A stretch of 64,000 nucleotides of DNA, taken from Arvicola amphibius. Lineage: Eukaryota > Chordata > Mammalia > Rodentia > Cricetidae. A program made the position numbers and the translations under genes. Location of the stretch: positions 248,001 through 312,000 of the forward strand of contig NC_052065.1 of assembly GCF_903992535.2 (NCBI RefSeq), in the 5' to 3' direction. Positions 22,316 through 37,300 of this stretch are shown in pieces (the first letter of the stretch is position 1; every line of letters begins with the position of its first letter). A model generated the notes under the pieces. It saw only the letters and a list, made by a program, of their open reading frames with translations. It searched no databases and was not told the origin of the DNA.

Positions 22316-25300
22316 CTGGAAGGAAAGATAAAGTGTCTGTTACTTTGAGAGATAATATCAGGTGCCTTCAATCAGATGCTGGCAAGGTACAGTTTAGCTA
22401 CCAACTTCATGCTTGTAAAGTTTTTATAATGGAAGAGTCAAAAAGAGAGAGAAAAACCCTAGAAACAGGCTAGTTTCTGAACATTAGAACAACCAAACTC
22501 TAGCAAAGAGCAGGGAAAGGAAAAATCAAGCCATGGACCATTCCAGAACTCACAGGGACTAAGGTCATCAGCAGGGGTCACAAATAGGATGCCTACATGG
22601 TAGAGCAGACAACAAAAGATTTCAGGCCACACTAATAACTTGGTCCATCAGTCAGAATTGCATCTCACCCTGGAGTTATTGCAACCTCAAGTTCAGAGGC
22701 AAATTAAAAATTACACATGCTAGTGGACCACAATAAGATCCACAGAAACCAGGAGGCCTATCTGATAAAAGCTATGGCTTGTCATGATGATGTTTGGTCA
22801 GAACATGCACATGGCAATGGAATAGGAACTTGTTTCTCAGCCTATATACTAATGATATTTGTGGCCAGATATTTCTTGGCCAAAGTGGGGCATCTAGAGC
22901 ATTGTAAGAGGCTTACCAGCATCCTTTGACTCCACCAGTAAATAGCACCCTGCACCAAAGTAGTGACAACCTAATATGACTCCAGATATTCCTTAACATC
23001 CTGGGGTACACACATTGTGTGTAGAGTCACTGCAGCTAAAAATAATCAAGTTCACTGACATTCTGGGGCAAAGACAAGGCCATTTTCAACCCAAAGAGAA
23101 GCCTCCTTCCCATAGACACGCCTGCACGTGCACATAGTATGCGGTAACCAAGCACCTGTTAGGTGATAAGGCACAGCAGGACAGAGAAGCCTCACAAGGC
23201 CTTTGAAAGGATCTCGTGCTGGATCAGGGGATTAGCTGCCCTGTACCCCTAATTCCCAGCAGACCAGAGGTGCCACTTACAGAGCCATCTGAAGCACTGG
23301 CACCCACTTTGTCTCCTCGAGCATTCCAGCACACCTCAAATATGCCACCTGTGCCTCGGTAGCTGTGGACGATACCTCCACTCTGAAAAGCAAAGCATTT
23401 GTCATGATAACTCAGAAGAGGTCCCCAAAATGACAGTAGTAAAAGGGGGGACACTCTTCCTCCATAAACCTCTATCTGATCAAGAAGCTTTCAAGAACAC
23501 AAAAGTTAAGGGATTTCCATAAACACCAATCTATTGTCACCCACAGAACTGCCACCACATTTCAGCTAGTCATGACTATGCCCAGCAATGTCTCGTGGCA
23601 CTTAGGAGCACAAGAAATGATGCATACCTACCAGAGTGGGAGCTTTAACTCATGACCTCCTCTTGACCTTTTCCCACCATTCAGGGCTGGATTTGAAAAC
23701 TGGGGCATCAGGGTGATAGGCATGAGTTCTACCACTAAACCACATTCCCTGTTTTCCCCAGTGGCTTTGCTAAATCGTTATTTAGCCTCTATGGCTACCT
23801 GAGCACCATATTATTAAGCCACCCTTTCTTGTCTCCTTCCTAGAGCTTGGATCAGTCCTCTGGGCTGAGGTCTTTCCATCTACTCCAGTCCCTACCTAGT
23901 TTCTGTTCTGATTATCTGTCTCCTTCTCACAGCACTTGTGTGAGCACACCCCCAGCCTACCAACAATTAGACAATTAGATGCATTAGCATGTCATGAACT
24001 TAAAACTCCCATCAGTTTGAATATGTAGTTTGGAAGGATGAATACACATATTTATGCTGTGGTATTTGTTAGTGGTTGGCTTGACGTATGTCATGAGATA
24101 TGGAAGTCAAGGTTTCTCTAGACTTGACTAAGCCAGTTCAGCTTATCTTTACAAAGCATGTATGAGAGGTCTCTTGGTTGTCAACTTGACTATGTCTGGA
24201 ATCAACTAAAACTCAAGCATCAGGGACATGCCTGTGAACCAATTTCCTGATTCGATCATTTGAAGTGGAAAGATCCACCCTAAATCTGGGCCACACTTTC
24301 TGGAGGCAGCCCACATAAAAAGACATGAAAACGTAAGCTTTTGCTATTGGCTTCCTCGCAGTGGCAAGTTTATCTATCCTGCTTCTAAGTCATTATTTGG
24401 CTGGTAATAGAGCCTATATCTTCAGAATTCTAATGTAGACTGAAGACCAGCTGAGACATCCAGCCTAGTGGCCCAATCAACTACCAGATTGATTCTTGGC
24501 CTTTCCTTTTTGATCAGACAGCTATTGTTGGACTAGCTAGACCATGGCCTAACAAATCCCCCTTTGGTACAGCTTCATTCTATCAGCTGTATTCCTTCAG
24601 TGAACTAAGACTTATACAGTCACTAACCCCAGCGGTCACCAACTATTCATTAGTTCTTATCCACAACAATAAAGTATCAATGCCATACACATATTTACTC
24701 ACTATAATTAATATATATTTACCATTATCAAGCTACAGCAAGTAGTAGCAAAACATAATAAAAATGCATTGAAATTAATATTAGTTTCAGTTTACACAGA
24801 AAAATAAAGGGTAGTAGACATTGTGACTATGGACAAGACAGAAAGCCAACAATAGTATATATGTTTATAATAAGAGAATTAATGTGGGTTCTAAGAAGTC
24901 TCAAAATAATTAACTCCCTGGCGCCCTTCAATATGAACCTAATACCATTGGCCCATTTCACCATTACCTCCCACCCCAGCCCCTCAAAATCCTACAATAT
25001 AAGCCAGCATGCAATCCTAGCTACTCCAGAGGCTGGAGGAGGATTCGAAGATTAAAGCCAACCTGGGCTGTACAGTGAGTGAGTTTTAGGACCCTGGATC
25101 CAATCCCTAGTATTAAATAAGAAAAAAGAAAAGAAAAGGAAAGCAAAAGAGGGAAGGGAGGGGAGGAGAGGAAGAAAGGGAGGGAGGGAGGGAGGGAGGG
25201 AGGGAGGGAGGGAGGGAGGGAGGGAGGGAGGGAGGGAGGGAGGGAGGGAGAGAATAAGAAAAAACAAAAAGTCTAACAACCATTCCTATAATATTCATGT

Positions 25301-28300
25301 CATATTGTACCAGGAGTCACCTAGTAAATGTATATGTGCATCAGCTCTACACACATACCATACCACACCGACTTATACAAGTGAACTGGGCTGCACAAAT
25401 TCTGGTATCCCTTGGGGGGGAGCTATCCCTCAAAGATATTAAGGAGCACCTGCATTTTCATCTTGCTGGCATTTTCAAAGTGAGCTATCACTAGCAAAAT
25501 CTGTTCTCTCTGTATGAGGATGTTATTCCTGCACACGTTTCTACCTTTTGTTCTGTTTTGCTTCTTGATAATACAGCTCAGGCAGGTGACAGGCATCTAT
25601 GGGTATACCTGGAAACATGCTGCTAACTTTTGGGGTATGTCCCTGAAATGTCTGTGGAATGCTAGAACATGGCTTATTTACTGCTTCCCCTGCCACAAAG
25701 GGGCATGAACTTAAGAATTCATATCCTTCTAAATGTCAACCAACCAAAAAGGAATGAAAAGGTGGGGCATTGAATTCTCCTCAAGTTTAACAAATTGGCT
25801 CTTTTGTCTCAATAACTTACCCTAACTACTTTTCAATTGGGATGACCAAAGGTTTAGATGTAGCACAGGGAAGAACGATTGCCTGCCACCTCCAAGGCTC
25901 TACACGTTGCATTCCCAGCACCAAAAAGAAAACCAAGAACTGCCCAGTGTAATACTTCCACCCATTCTACCCCACTAGCTTTCATCCACTTCTACTCGAT
26001 AATCAGAATTCTCTCATCTCTGTCAGGCCAGAGATATCCAGTGGCTATACTGATTCCAACTCCTTCCTTTATCAGTCCCTGCTGAAATGACAATCTAGTA
26101 TTCAAAGATCCTGTATTAAAAAAAATAACACTTTCAAATGTTAAAATTCCAAACCTCATATTCCTTTATCTGTCAGTTGTTCCACAGTGGACAGGAGGAA
26201 GCTAAAGTTGGTTGTCCTCCAGTGTCTCCCTGGGAAGGTTTTATAAAGGCCACCTCCAGGGCCTTCCCACAAACAGCAGCATTTCTACGGTGACAAAACT
26301 AACACGAAGTAGGTCCCTGCCAGGATAGGACAGCTGAAGACAGCACTTCCTCCAAGAGACAATGCTCCTGAGGTGACAAGCTAAATGCTCTCGCTGGAAG
26401 TCAGATGGAAAGTGTCCAAAAGACTCCAGGCTTGTAGGTAGGGAAAACCCTACATCATTGGGGAACACACAGAAGACTACACAGAATCTGTGATCTCCAT
26501 GGGAAGGCTCGCTCTACTCACTCCTGAATAACTCATTCCCCCAGCCTTCTTGCGAGCCCAGGAACTGAAAATATGCCTTTCAGGAAGGATTCGGCCACAG
26601 GAAGTGGCCTTTAAGACATTACCTGAGTATTCCAGATATGGACACACTTGTCAAAGGACCCACTGGCCAAATATTTCCCATCAGGGCTGAACGCCACACT
26701 GTAGACAGGCTCTTGATGCTTGGTCAGTGTGTGGATGCAAACGCCTCGCTCCACATCCCACAGTCGAACCGTAGAATCAAATGAAGCACTAGGAAGACGG
26801 CAGGGAACACAACCACAGAAATGGGTTGGCTTTTCAAGATCTTTATGATGTATCTCATGCGAACTGCCTATTAGCAATATTTGAAACATACTTGAATTTG
26901 CTTCAAGAGAACATTCTAGTGAGCCTTTTCTCTCCAGAGAAAAGTGAAGCTGCCACCAAACAGAACCCAGGACATTGTACAAGCCAGATAGGTACTTTCC
27001 CACTTAGCCACTGTGTTCATTTCTTTCTTTAGTTCCCTCCTGAACACAAAATGTTTTTGTGTACTACTCAACTAACCTTTCTAAAACACCATCATTGTTT
27101 ATAATATACCTGCTTGAACAACTACAAATCCAGCCAGGTATGACTAGAAAATAAATTTTAAAAGCTGAATAAAGATGCACTACCACATAAGAAAATCTAA
27201 ACCCACATGTGCATATACAACCACAGTGACAAGGGCTACAGAGTTTAATTATTTTCAGATTTAAAAGAACACTACATATCAAATAGCCGTTACCACCTTG
27301 CTTTCTGTATCTCCAATGGTCTCACAAGGTTCAGTGTGTCCTTTTGTTCTTTTAATAGGATAATATATTTGTTTCTGATATGTATTATGTGATAGAAAGA
27401 AGCATCTCCCTAGTCATTAAAAATGACCACTACATGTAGTACTACATCACTGATACGCAAGTGGGTTTTTGGATAATTATTGAAAAGAATTATAGAAGAC
27501 CTTGGGGTTCTTCTAGTTCAGTCACAGTGTTTGGAGTATTTGTGTGTGGGGCTTAAAAGTTTCTTTTGGGCTAAGTTTTTGGTGGTGATGTGTATGCCAA
27601 TCAAGTGATCTACCACTGAGGTATAGTCAAGTGTCACCATCTACTCTTGGAGACAGTCTTTGGTTGAACACTTACCACAAAGCTGTTCTCACTGCCAGGA
27701 AAGGCTGCTCACCCGACTACTATCTTATAGCAGAACTACCTACTGTCACTTCCTCCTCAAGCCTCTGGAACAACACAGACCAACCTTCCCATTGTTCCTT
27801 AGAAACCAAACTTTTCTTTGGGGGTCTGGTCTTGTCCAGACTAAGTGCATGAATTCAAACCCCTAAGATCCATTATCATGGTTTCCAGATCATTCTAAAA
27901 GTCCTGGATTCTGGCTCATAATGGCCTTAGTTCATCTGTCTAAATGCTCTCATTAAACTACCAAGAGGAGGGATGGTGTGTACTCTATGGTACACTACTT
28001 ACCCAGCATGCACAAGGCAAGAGCTTCCATCCATGCACCAAAAGCCCAAGAATGGATTGTTATGTTTCCTGGACTCTAACATGCATCAGGATACAACAGT
28101 TCTGCTGTCTAAAGTCCAAAGTGACTTGGTTTCGATGAGATACCTCTGGCCCCTTGCTTCTGGGCCTTGGCTAATCCACAGTTCCAATATTAAGAGATCT
28201 GGGTCACCTTTGGCTAAAGCAGGGAATCACTTATCTCTAGTCAAAATCCTAGTACCACAGCCCTGAATGGAACTTCAAGAACAAACTTGAGCTCCAAGCT

Positions 28301-31300
28301 AAACTCTTATTTTCCTCTCTTTGCCTTAAAAACTTTCACTCTAGTAAGCCAGCCCTCCATATCTGCACATTCATAATTGTATAACTGCGGATAAAAAAAA
28401 CCATTGAGGGGGAAGGGAAAAATGCATTATTGTGAAGACCTGTAACTCTAGTGTCTCAGAGGAAGTGGTACACAGCAAGTTCCAGGTACCCAGGGCTACA
28501 TAATGAGACTCCATCTCAAACAAACCAAGCCAAACCCATAAAAACTGTATTGGACATGTGCAGACCCTTTTGTTGGTCACTGTTACCTAAACTACACAGT
28601 CTAAGAACTACTCCTACAGCATTTTCATTGTATGGGTAATACAGGCCATTTAGAGATATTTAAAATACAGGGGAATGCATTTAGAGGCTGTGGGCAAAGG
28701 GAAGTAAGCATCTATGGATTTTGGTACCCACATGGGGGTCCCAGAACCTCTATGGATACTGAGGGAGGTTATACTTCCATGTCCTTGGCCCCCTTCACAG
28801 TGAATTCCCATGCTGTTCAGTGTGAAAGGGATTCAACCCTGCTATTTCTAAGTGTGAGTGAGTCTTCCCAGCTGAGTTACTCACTAAGCAACAGAGAGTG
28901 AAGCTGTGCTCGGGAAGCAGACAGAGCTGTGAAGTTGCCCTGCTTTACCTTGCTAACATGATGTTAGAATTCGGGTTGCTGGTGCCTGGTCCTGTGGGAC
29001 TCCACTTGATGGTATATATCTCTTTGCTGTGAGCTTGGAGGTCATGGACACATATATCCTGCTTCATACTCCAGATCTGGAAGAGGCATTGGTAACAGTG
29101 TGAGCTAATATTGTGTCCCTAATTGAGAATGGCTCAGTACCATTCATTCTAGTGCACCTAAGGTATCACTTAGGCAGCAGGTCTGGGAGACAAGCCGGCA
29201 AGCAGTCAGCCAGGCACATTAGCAGGTGGCTGTAAGGATGTGCCAAAGCACAGAGTTAAGCTAAATCTACAAGGATGCTGGTGGACAGGCCATAGGAAGG
29301 ATAGGTCTCTCACTAGGAACCATGCCCCAGATGTCAAAAACTCCTTGGAAGAACAAGACATTTAGTTCAGAAGTCAGGAAAATCAGGGAGAAAAGACAAT
29401 GTCAAAGTAATGGTCCAGGTATGAGGGTATAAAGGGCTGTGTGCCATACAAAGGTTTGCATAGGATTAACCACCCCATCCCTTTAGAAACCAACATTACC
29501 TTTAATGTCATGTCATCAGAGCAGGAGGCTAGCAACATTCCAGAAGGATCCCATTTGATAGCATTGACCTCATTCTGCAAGAAAGCACAGCATTTCACAC
29601 AAAGAAATCAGAGCGTTTATGTAGAAAGGCTGGCATCCACCAGGGGCAGCAACATGCTGCCAGCGCTGCAGTGCAAAGGGACTTTCAGGAGTTCACAGGA
29701 TATCAAAGACCACAACACAAGATCACACCCACATGATTATTCTTCCCTCAGTTTGCTTTTCATTCATGAAAAAATACTGATATATATTACAAAAGAACAG
29801 CCATACTCATAGTCATATTTCTTTAGGGGAAATTTCCTTATTAAGGAAGCCAAATGAAGAATTTGCATACAACAAGCACAGCTAACTAAATCAATTATTC
29901 ATTGCTTCTTGAGACAGGGTCTCATGATGCAGTACAGGCTAGTCATGAGCTCCTTATGTAATTCCGTGATGGTCTGGAACTATTTTGTCAGCATTCTGAG
30001 TATTAATTAGAACTACAGGTATATACCATCAAGCAGAGCTAAAGCTAGTTTGTTTGATTCATTCATTCATTATTTGGTTTTTTGAGAAAGGGCTTCTCTG
30101 TGTAGCCCTGGCTGTACTGAAACTCACTCTGTAGACCAGGCTAGCCTTGAACTCAGAGATCCGCCTACCTCTGTCTTCTGAGTACTGGGATTAAAGGCAT
30201 GCAGCACTACCATCACTGGGTTAAAAGTGAAATCATCACTTTCTGTGCTTTTAATACAACAGCTCCTCTTCATCATTCTGTTGAAAGAGCTTTAACTTGT
30301 TGGATGGAAGGTAAAGGTAGACAAAGGTTTCGGTGCCATCCAAATGCACAAAGATACACACAAGCAATTCCTATGTACAGGGAAACTACACCCAGTCAAG
30401 AAAAGGCACTGAGAAATAAAATCCATCGTCTTGTGGATTTGTGTTGTGTAGCCATTTCCTCTGAGGTTAAAAACTCCCACTTCGAAGGAAAACTTCTTAA
30501 GACAGGATGTTTTCAGGGAGTTGTAAGTGAGATGAAATACTACAGGGAAGCTCATTAAGACAGGAAATGAGCAACTCAAAAACCCTCCAGGAAGTCCCTG
30601 AAACTAACCAGATCCACCAGCCCATCAACTCCAATCACAAGAGTGTATACATGCAGAAAAGACTGCTGAGTCACTCTCAGATAAACATAGGTCCCTGGAA
30701 GCAGCAGAGGTCAGCTGAACTGCCTAGAAGAAACAAAGACAGGCTACTTGACTGATCAAGCCACACAGAAACGGAGGGTTTATGGTTGTTACACTGAGCT
30801 CCAGATTTTCAGCTTTTAAGAGGTTATCACTCATACTGAAGTGAGCTTTCATGGTGCAGCTGTCTTTGAGACATTTCTACTTCTGTAAGTAACCCCACTA
30901 AAACCCACTGGTTCATCAAGCTGGATTTTGGGACCATAAAAGAAGGGAACTGTCAGGTTTTCTTTGTTTCTGAGTACCAGAAACCCCAAGACTGGAAGAG
31001 AAAGGCTTCTGGTACAGAAGGAAGAAGGGGATGTGGTTATATAAAGGACCACCAGCAACTCCACCATACTGACAGGGACAACATACAGAGCAAGGGGCAG
31101 AGGGAAAGATAGTGAAATTTATTGTCTAGGGGGTCTCTTTAGAGGGGTCTTGGGAACACTACTGCCATTAACTGCCTCTTCTACCGAGCCAGCTGTCTTG
31201 CCCTAACAAACAGCTTCACACACCAGATTGTTTTCTAATAATTTCATACTTCAAAATGTTGTGGTTGATCCCCTTTGTAAAGACACCAAGTTTTGAAGGG

Positions 31301-34300
31301 TGTGAAACTGGATGAAGCTGGGGAGAGGAAGGGTGTGAGTACAGAGCAGCATTGAGGGTTAATGTGACAATGTGTACCTATCTGTGAGCCCGAGTGTAAA
31401 TGAGGCAATGTGTATGGCTCCAACTAACTGCAGCTGTAGAGAAAACTCACAGGCAGATCTCTACATGACCTGTCTGTCTCTAGCTGATCCATCTGCAATT
31501 CCCCATGCTTCCTTCCTGGGAGTAGAGCTTTCTTTCTTGCTGTCCTTTTGCATCTCAAGTCAAACTTCTAGAACCTGCACACAGTCTTGGGAAGTAACAG
31601 GTTCAGCCTGCTCAGAACACTTAGCATCAGTGAGAATCATTTATGGAACCAGGAAGAAGGGTATGAGAGAAGTAAATTCTAAGCAGGGAAACAGAAATCA
31701 GACATAAAACGGGTACCCCTATTAAAAGCTGGGAAACAGACTGAAGTTAGAAGAGAAACAGCTTCAGGATAAAACAGAGGTTGGCAGAATGCCACTCTGA
31801 GGTATTCCCAGGACCACTGACACTTCAGCTGGGTTAATTCCATCACTCAGGGCAGGCATTGCACCTCTAAGCAGCAAAGCATAGTAGATCAAGTGGTCTC
31901 CCCTGGGCAGTTAACTTTTAATGCACACACTCAAAAGATGGCTCCTACATCACACTTTTACAACTCCCAACTCTAAGATCAGAACTGCTACTTACAGTAT
32001 GTCCTTGGAAGGTTTTGATGGGGCGGTCACAGCTAAGCCTGCACACATGAATGCACATGTCTGTGCTGCATGAGGCAAAGGTAGTGTTGTTTTGCCAGTC
32101 CACATCCAAGGCAGGTGCTGCAGGGCAAGAGGCGAGAGAGGACATTTACCTTATTAACTGAACACAGAGTTTGGCAATGCAGACAAAAGCATCATCCAGG
32201 GGTCTTGTCTAGTGAACAGGAATGCCAGTTCCAGTGTAAATTAGCTCTACTGAAAGAAATCATGAAAACCATCCTTCATAGACCTTAAAGACACTCTCCT
32301 TCCAATTTACAAGCATTAAAATGCCTCTGCAGAGAGACCCCACCTTTTTATGAAAGAGAAAAACAAAAACAAAAACGAAAATCACAGGGACAGGCCCAGT
32401 TATATGTAAAAGGGAGGTAGCAGTTATTTTTTGGCCAGAACACCGATTTTGTTATTGCCAATACTTTGTTTCACATTAGTCCTAAGGTTCTGGACATGTT
32501 TATGCTCTTATACAATACCATGCAAGCTTAAATTAAAAAGCAACTCCTGGGGCTGCCTCTGTACAGCCCCAACAACAAACCTACCTGAATGAAAAGGAAA
32601 CTGTTGTTTGGCTTCTCCTGTGTGGGCATCCCAAATTATTGTTGTCTGTGCTCCGCAAACAGAGGGAAAAGTCAGTTACTATTCTTCTCAAAGAATTATC
32701 TAGAACAATGTCTTGTAACAGAAAACACATCCAGCCAGCCCCCTTTCGTTCTAAGAAATTAATAACAACATATTTTATTTTATCCCTGTGCATAGCCAAA
32801 CTGATATCATTTATACATGCAAGAATGTAAAATATTTATACAACACTTGTCATTTCTGTATTTCTGACCTAAGTCTATGATGTACACTCAATAATGCGAA
32901 TGTCACATTAATGAAAGTAACTAGTACACAGCAGCCTTCACCAATATGTGGGAAAGCTACCAAAACTGATGGGAATTTCCCCTCAGCTTTCAAACCTAGG
33001 AAACCATTAAGTAACAGTTCAGAAGGCACACCCGCATATCCTTTGGACATTTGCCACAAGAATGAACATAACATCTCCAACAATTCCCCATCACTCTATA
33101 AACTGGTGGAACGGGGGAACCTCCATAAATTCAAAATATGGACTGAGAAATCAGCCTCATGAGTTTCTGTAAAGTATGATCCTGTATTGGGTCTCAGAGA
33201 ATTATGCCATCTGTAATGGGAAGCAGTGGTTTATCAGGTGAATAAGGTTTAGCCAAGGGAAAGAAAAAGAGTCTGTGATTACGAACTGTTCAGTGGATGA
33301 AAGTCAACACAGAAATTGCTTCCTGATTAATAAACTCCATTTTACTGCCGCCTAGATTAATACAACATTTGGAGATTTTTTTTCTTCTTTTTATCACTGG
33401 GCTGAGAGCATATTCTGAATGAAGGTCTACAGAAGTAAATGTATTATGAGGTGATGTTTTGTTCAAAGTCAGCAGTAAGATCAAACCAGAGAAATCTGAA
33501 TCTAAATGAGTTATATTGCCAAAGAAGCCAACAGGCTAAAAATAAATCCAGATCCATAGCTAAAAGGGGTGCATTAAAAGTTGATACTCACTCACCTTAT
33601 CTACACCAGCACTCAAAATATAATTCCCCTTTTTGTTCCACTTCAAGGCAAAGATGGGGCCTTTATGCTGACCTAAGGTGCTGGCTAGGTTACCTGAGAT
33701 GGGAAAAGACAGACATGACGACTTCACAGTCACCAACTGTTCACTCCTAAAGTCCATCTTACTCAACACAAGAGGGATGTGGAACTTACCATCTTCTGTC
33801 CATATTCTTGCAAAACCATCATAGGAACCTGTTGCCAACAGTGTCCCATCGCTCTGGGGGACAGAAAAAAGACAAAGCACATTAGTATCTGGGCCTCCAT
33901 TCCATGGAGCTCTCACAGGCAACACATGCTCACAATGATGGGAACAATTTCCCACCCCCAGACTGCTATCTGCCCAGTAGGACCTGATCATGAGCCCCTG
34001 ATACCAGCACCCCAGGGTGGGAGCTGAGACAGAACGGTCTGTTTCTTTCTGTTTGCATACGCTTCATCAGTAGGGTAGCTGTGTAATCATCGAAATACAT
34101 GAACTGCAGAAGCTGCTTACGTTCCAGTCCAGTGAGGTGACATCCTTATTACTTGGAACATCGTGTCCACCTTCGCGTATACAGTGCCTTAGCACGAGCT
34201 GTGTGGAACCCCCACTGCTGTTCTCATTAAGGTTCCATATCCTTGCAGTGGAGTCTCCAGATCTACAAAACAAACATGAAGTATTTAGTTCTGGTTCAAT

Positions 34301-37300
34301 GGGGAAATGGGACTAATGTGTGCAAGGTCTCACATCATTAGCATGTGCTCTGTCTTTTCCACCCCTCTTGCTCAATTTCCATCCTCATCCCCCTCTTCTC
34401 CTTACTGACTTGAAATGTGTCTGCCTTGCTCCCCACCCCACAGAGAAACAGCTGGACCACTGGCTTCACCACAGTAGAAGGTGCACAAAACACATTTGGA
34501 AGATACGACAAACGTGTGCTTTCCTGAAGGAACTGTGCCAGAAATCCCTCTCACATCCTCCAGACCAAGGTGTATTCCTGTCCCAAATTCTTACCCAGAA
34601 GCAAGTAGGTCACTAACAGGATTCCAGGCACAAATGAACACCTCAGACTCATGGCCTCGAAGGACCGTCGCTTTGCTCGATGGAATTTCAACTTCCCCAT
34701 CTATTTCCATTGGTTTTGAATGATTATCTGTCAAGCAAACATGAAAACATACATGGCTCACAAACCCACGAAAAAATTGCATCCGTACACACTACTGTTT
34801 TAAAACTACTTTGTTTTTATGTACCCAAATCACAATACATCTAATGACTGCAAAAGTGGACATTTCTGTAGTTTGGTCTACAGTCTGTGTTTCTGTTTAG
34901 AGAGTAATGTGATGTGTATTTGCAGGCGGTGTCTAGTGGAAAGTCACTGGCAGCCACTTCTAGGATGCTCTGACTTCTTTGTCTCTCACGATGCTCTTCT
35001 ACCTTGTGTTTCTGCCTCCACGTTCACCATGGTCATGGCCATGTGTAGGCTGACCCGAGTCTTTTCTCCTTCTAAACCAGTTGCCTCAGCTACGTCATTA
35101 CAGGAACACAAAGCGAACTCACACTGCTACTCGAAAGAGAATCATGCAAGAAGGCCAATGATTTGGCTCTACCAGACAAAGTACTAGTCCTGGAGGGCTG
35201 ATGGGCCTGAGTACACTGCTCCAAACCCTTGTTGAAGAAAGAGAACCATTCCTGAATGTTGTCATAGTTCGCCACTGTAGCAACAGAAAGGAGAAGCTAC
35301 CTTGCAGTAGTAATACAAGAGCAGACAGTGAATCTTGTGGTCAGCACCCCAGGCGCACCAGGCCCAAGGAACAGTGTACAAATCAGAAACCTCAATAGGT
35401 GGCAGCACAGGTATGCCTTCAGGAAGTACCATGAACAGCCACCAGAGCTGTGGGTGCACACGAAACATACCTTCTGTTGTGAGTTGCCAGTGTGCATTAA
35501 AACATGTGTTCACCCCTGCTCTGTCCAGGTGCAGGGCTGATGTAGATGTCACCCTACCGGTTCTAGTAGCACAATTTATCCCTTAGCATGGGACACTGGT
35601 GGGAAGCTGGGATTGAAATGACACACTTTTATGTTGGGTGACTTACTTATAGAAGCTCCCCTTGTAATGTGGATACTCACACAGGAGCAATACTTTCTAA
35701 AACCAAGGGATATGAATGAAGTTGTAGAAGATGGGAGATCTTGTGGACAGATCAGAAGCAAAGATCAGAAAGCAATTTAACAGACTGGCAGTGGGCAGCA
35801 CTTTAAAGTTTCCTTCAACTATATACAGATTCACGAGGAAAAACAAAGAAAAACACAACCATGTCTCTTGAAGACCAGATAACTCTCCACTTACTTAATG
35901 CATGGGCTCCATTCTCTTCCCCATTCACGGTGGCTTCTCCATTCTTTGGTGGGTTCTGCTGGGCAGCAGCTGCTGGTGTTGTGGCTGCTGTGGCTGCGGC
36001 TGTGGCGGCGGCCGCTGCCGCCGCCGCCGCTGCACTGGCTTGCTGCTGAGCGAGCTTCTCTCGAAAGGCTTGCTGTCTTGTCTGTACCACATCAGGCATC
36101 ACAGCATCAATCAACGATAGGGACTCAATGGGACGCCCATCAAATACCGTGCCATCCTAGGAAAGCAAGACAGGGTTACCCATCAGCTACCATGGACCAG
36201 AGAAATTGGCATGAACTAGGAATAGGTGCAAAGAATTTTTGTGGTGGGACAGGGTTCGAGGGCAAAGAGGAACAGGGAAGTGGATGAGGAGGACTGTTCA
36301 TGGACAGTTAGTAGTGAAGATCATCCTTAGTGGAGATTTGATAGATGCCAAGCCAAATTTTGGCATTAAGGACATCTGAACAGTTTTTCTTTTATCCTAT
36401 GATAAAACCTACTACCATCAATGACTATTTAACCAGTAGGGTAGGACTGCCTCCTTGAAGGATATGTTCAATGTGGGGGAACCATTTTCAGTCATCAACA
36501 TTGGGAGCATGGGTTTATCTAGCCACCTAGTGGGCAGAGCATGACATGCTGCTCACCATCCTCAGGCGCACTGGAAATCCTTCCTCTGAGCACTACAGCC
36601 ACAGAACCCTGACTGGATGTTCCCACCAGAGTGGGCATCTCTACAATGGCCACCATTAACAATGAAGGAACAATGAACCCAATATGAAGACAACTAACTG
36701 TACAACTCAGATAGGCTTCCTAGTCCATCTGATTTAATAAGCACTGGATGTGCTCAACAATGACTGTATAAAGATGAAATAGCACCACGATACACCAGAC
36801 AACAGATTCACTTGATCCTAATGCATATGTTTTACTGTACTTTGAGTAGTTCGTACCATTACACAAACATTTCCACACATCCTTAAAAACACAGAAGTTC
36901 CTCCCTCAGGAAACACTCCAGGTATTTGAATCAGGAATCTCCACATAATTCCAGGCTGTCTGCTGGATGAGAAACCATGTTCCCATATGCTCTGAACTTC
37001 AATTATCCCGGAAACGGAGAGGCACAAGTTTCGGTTGAATACTATCTAAACAATACATCGCCCCTGGTAGGTTTTTTTGGTTTGTTTTTGTTTTTAAATT
37101 ATAATACAATGTGAAAAATAAGGAAAATAATACAACACAGTATAATATCACCCATCAGTCTCTTAGCCCTGGATTCTGGCCATTAAGTGACCCAGGCTGA
37201 TCAGTCTTGATCCTTCCATATTACTTTCCTCTTTCATTGAGAGCCTCAGCAAACAAGTGACTGTGTCACAAAACACGGTCATGTGGCTGGGGAGATGACT

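Larger units (their letters stand above)
23383..26622 (-). other. Tbl1x: Tbl1x intron between exons 12 and 13
   Basis: 3.24 kb. Contains an old interspersed repeat (24050-24560), a B1/ID-type fragment (24995-25130), a GGGA tract (25178-25250) and an ID-like fragment (25856-25935). The remaining sequence looks unique, with no coding signal. Confidence 0.8.
29575..31995 (-). other. Tbl1x: Tbl1x intron between exons 9 and 10
   Basis: 2.42 kb with two B1-type SINEs at 29905-30215. The remainder has short chance open frames only. Confidence 0.8.

Noticed and set aside
35861..36287. Plus-strand open frames opposite Tbl1x exon 3
   Set aside because: Shadows of the Ala-rich coding exon on the other strand.
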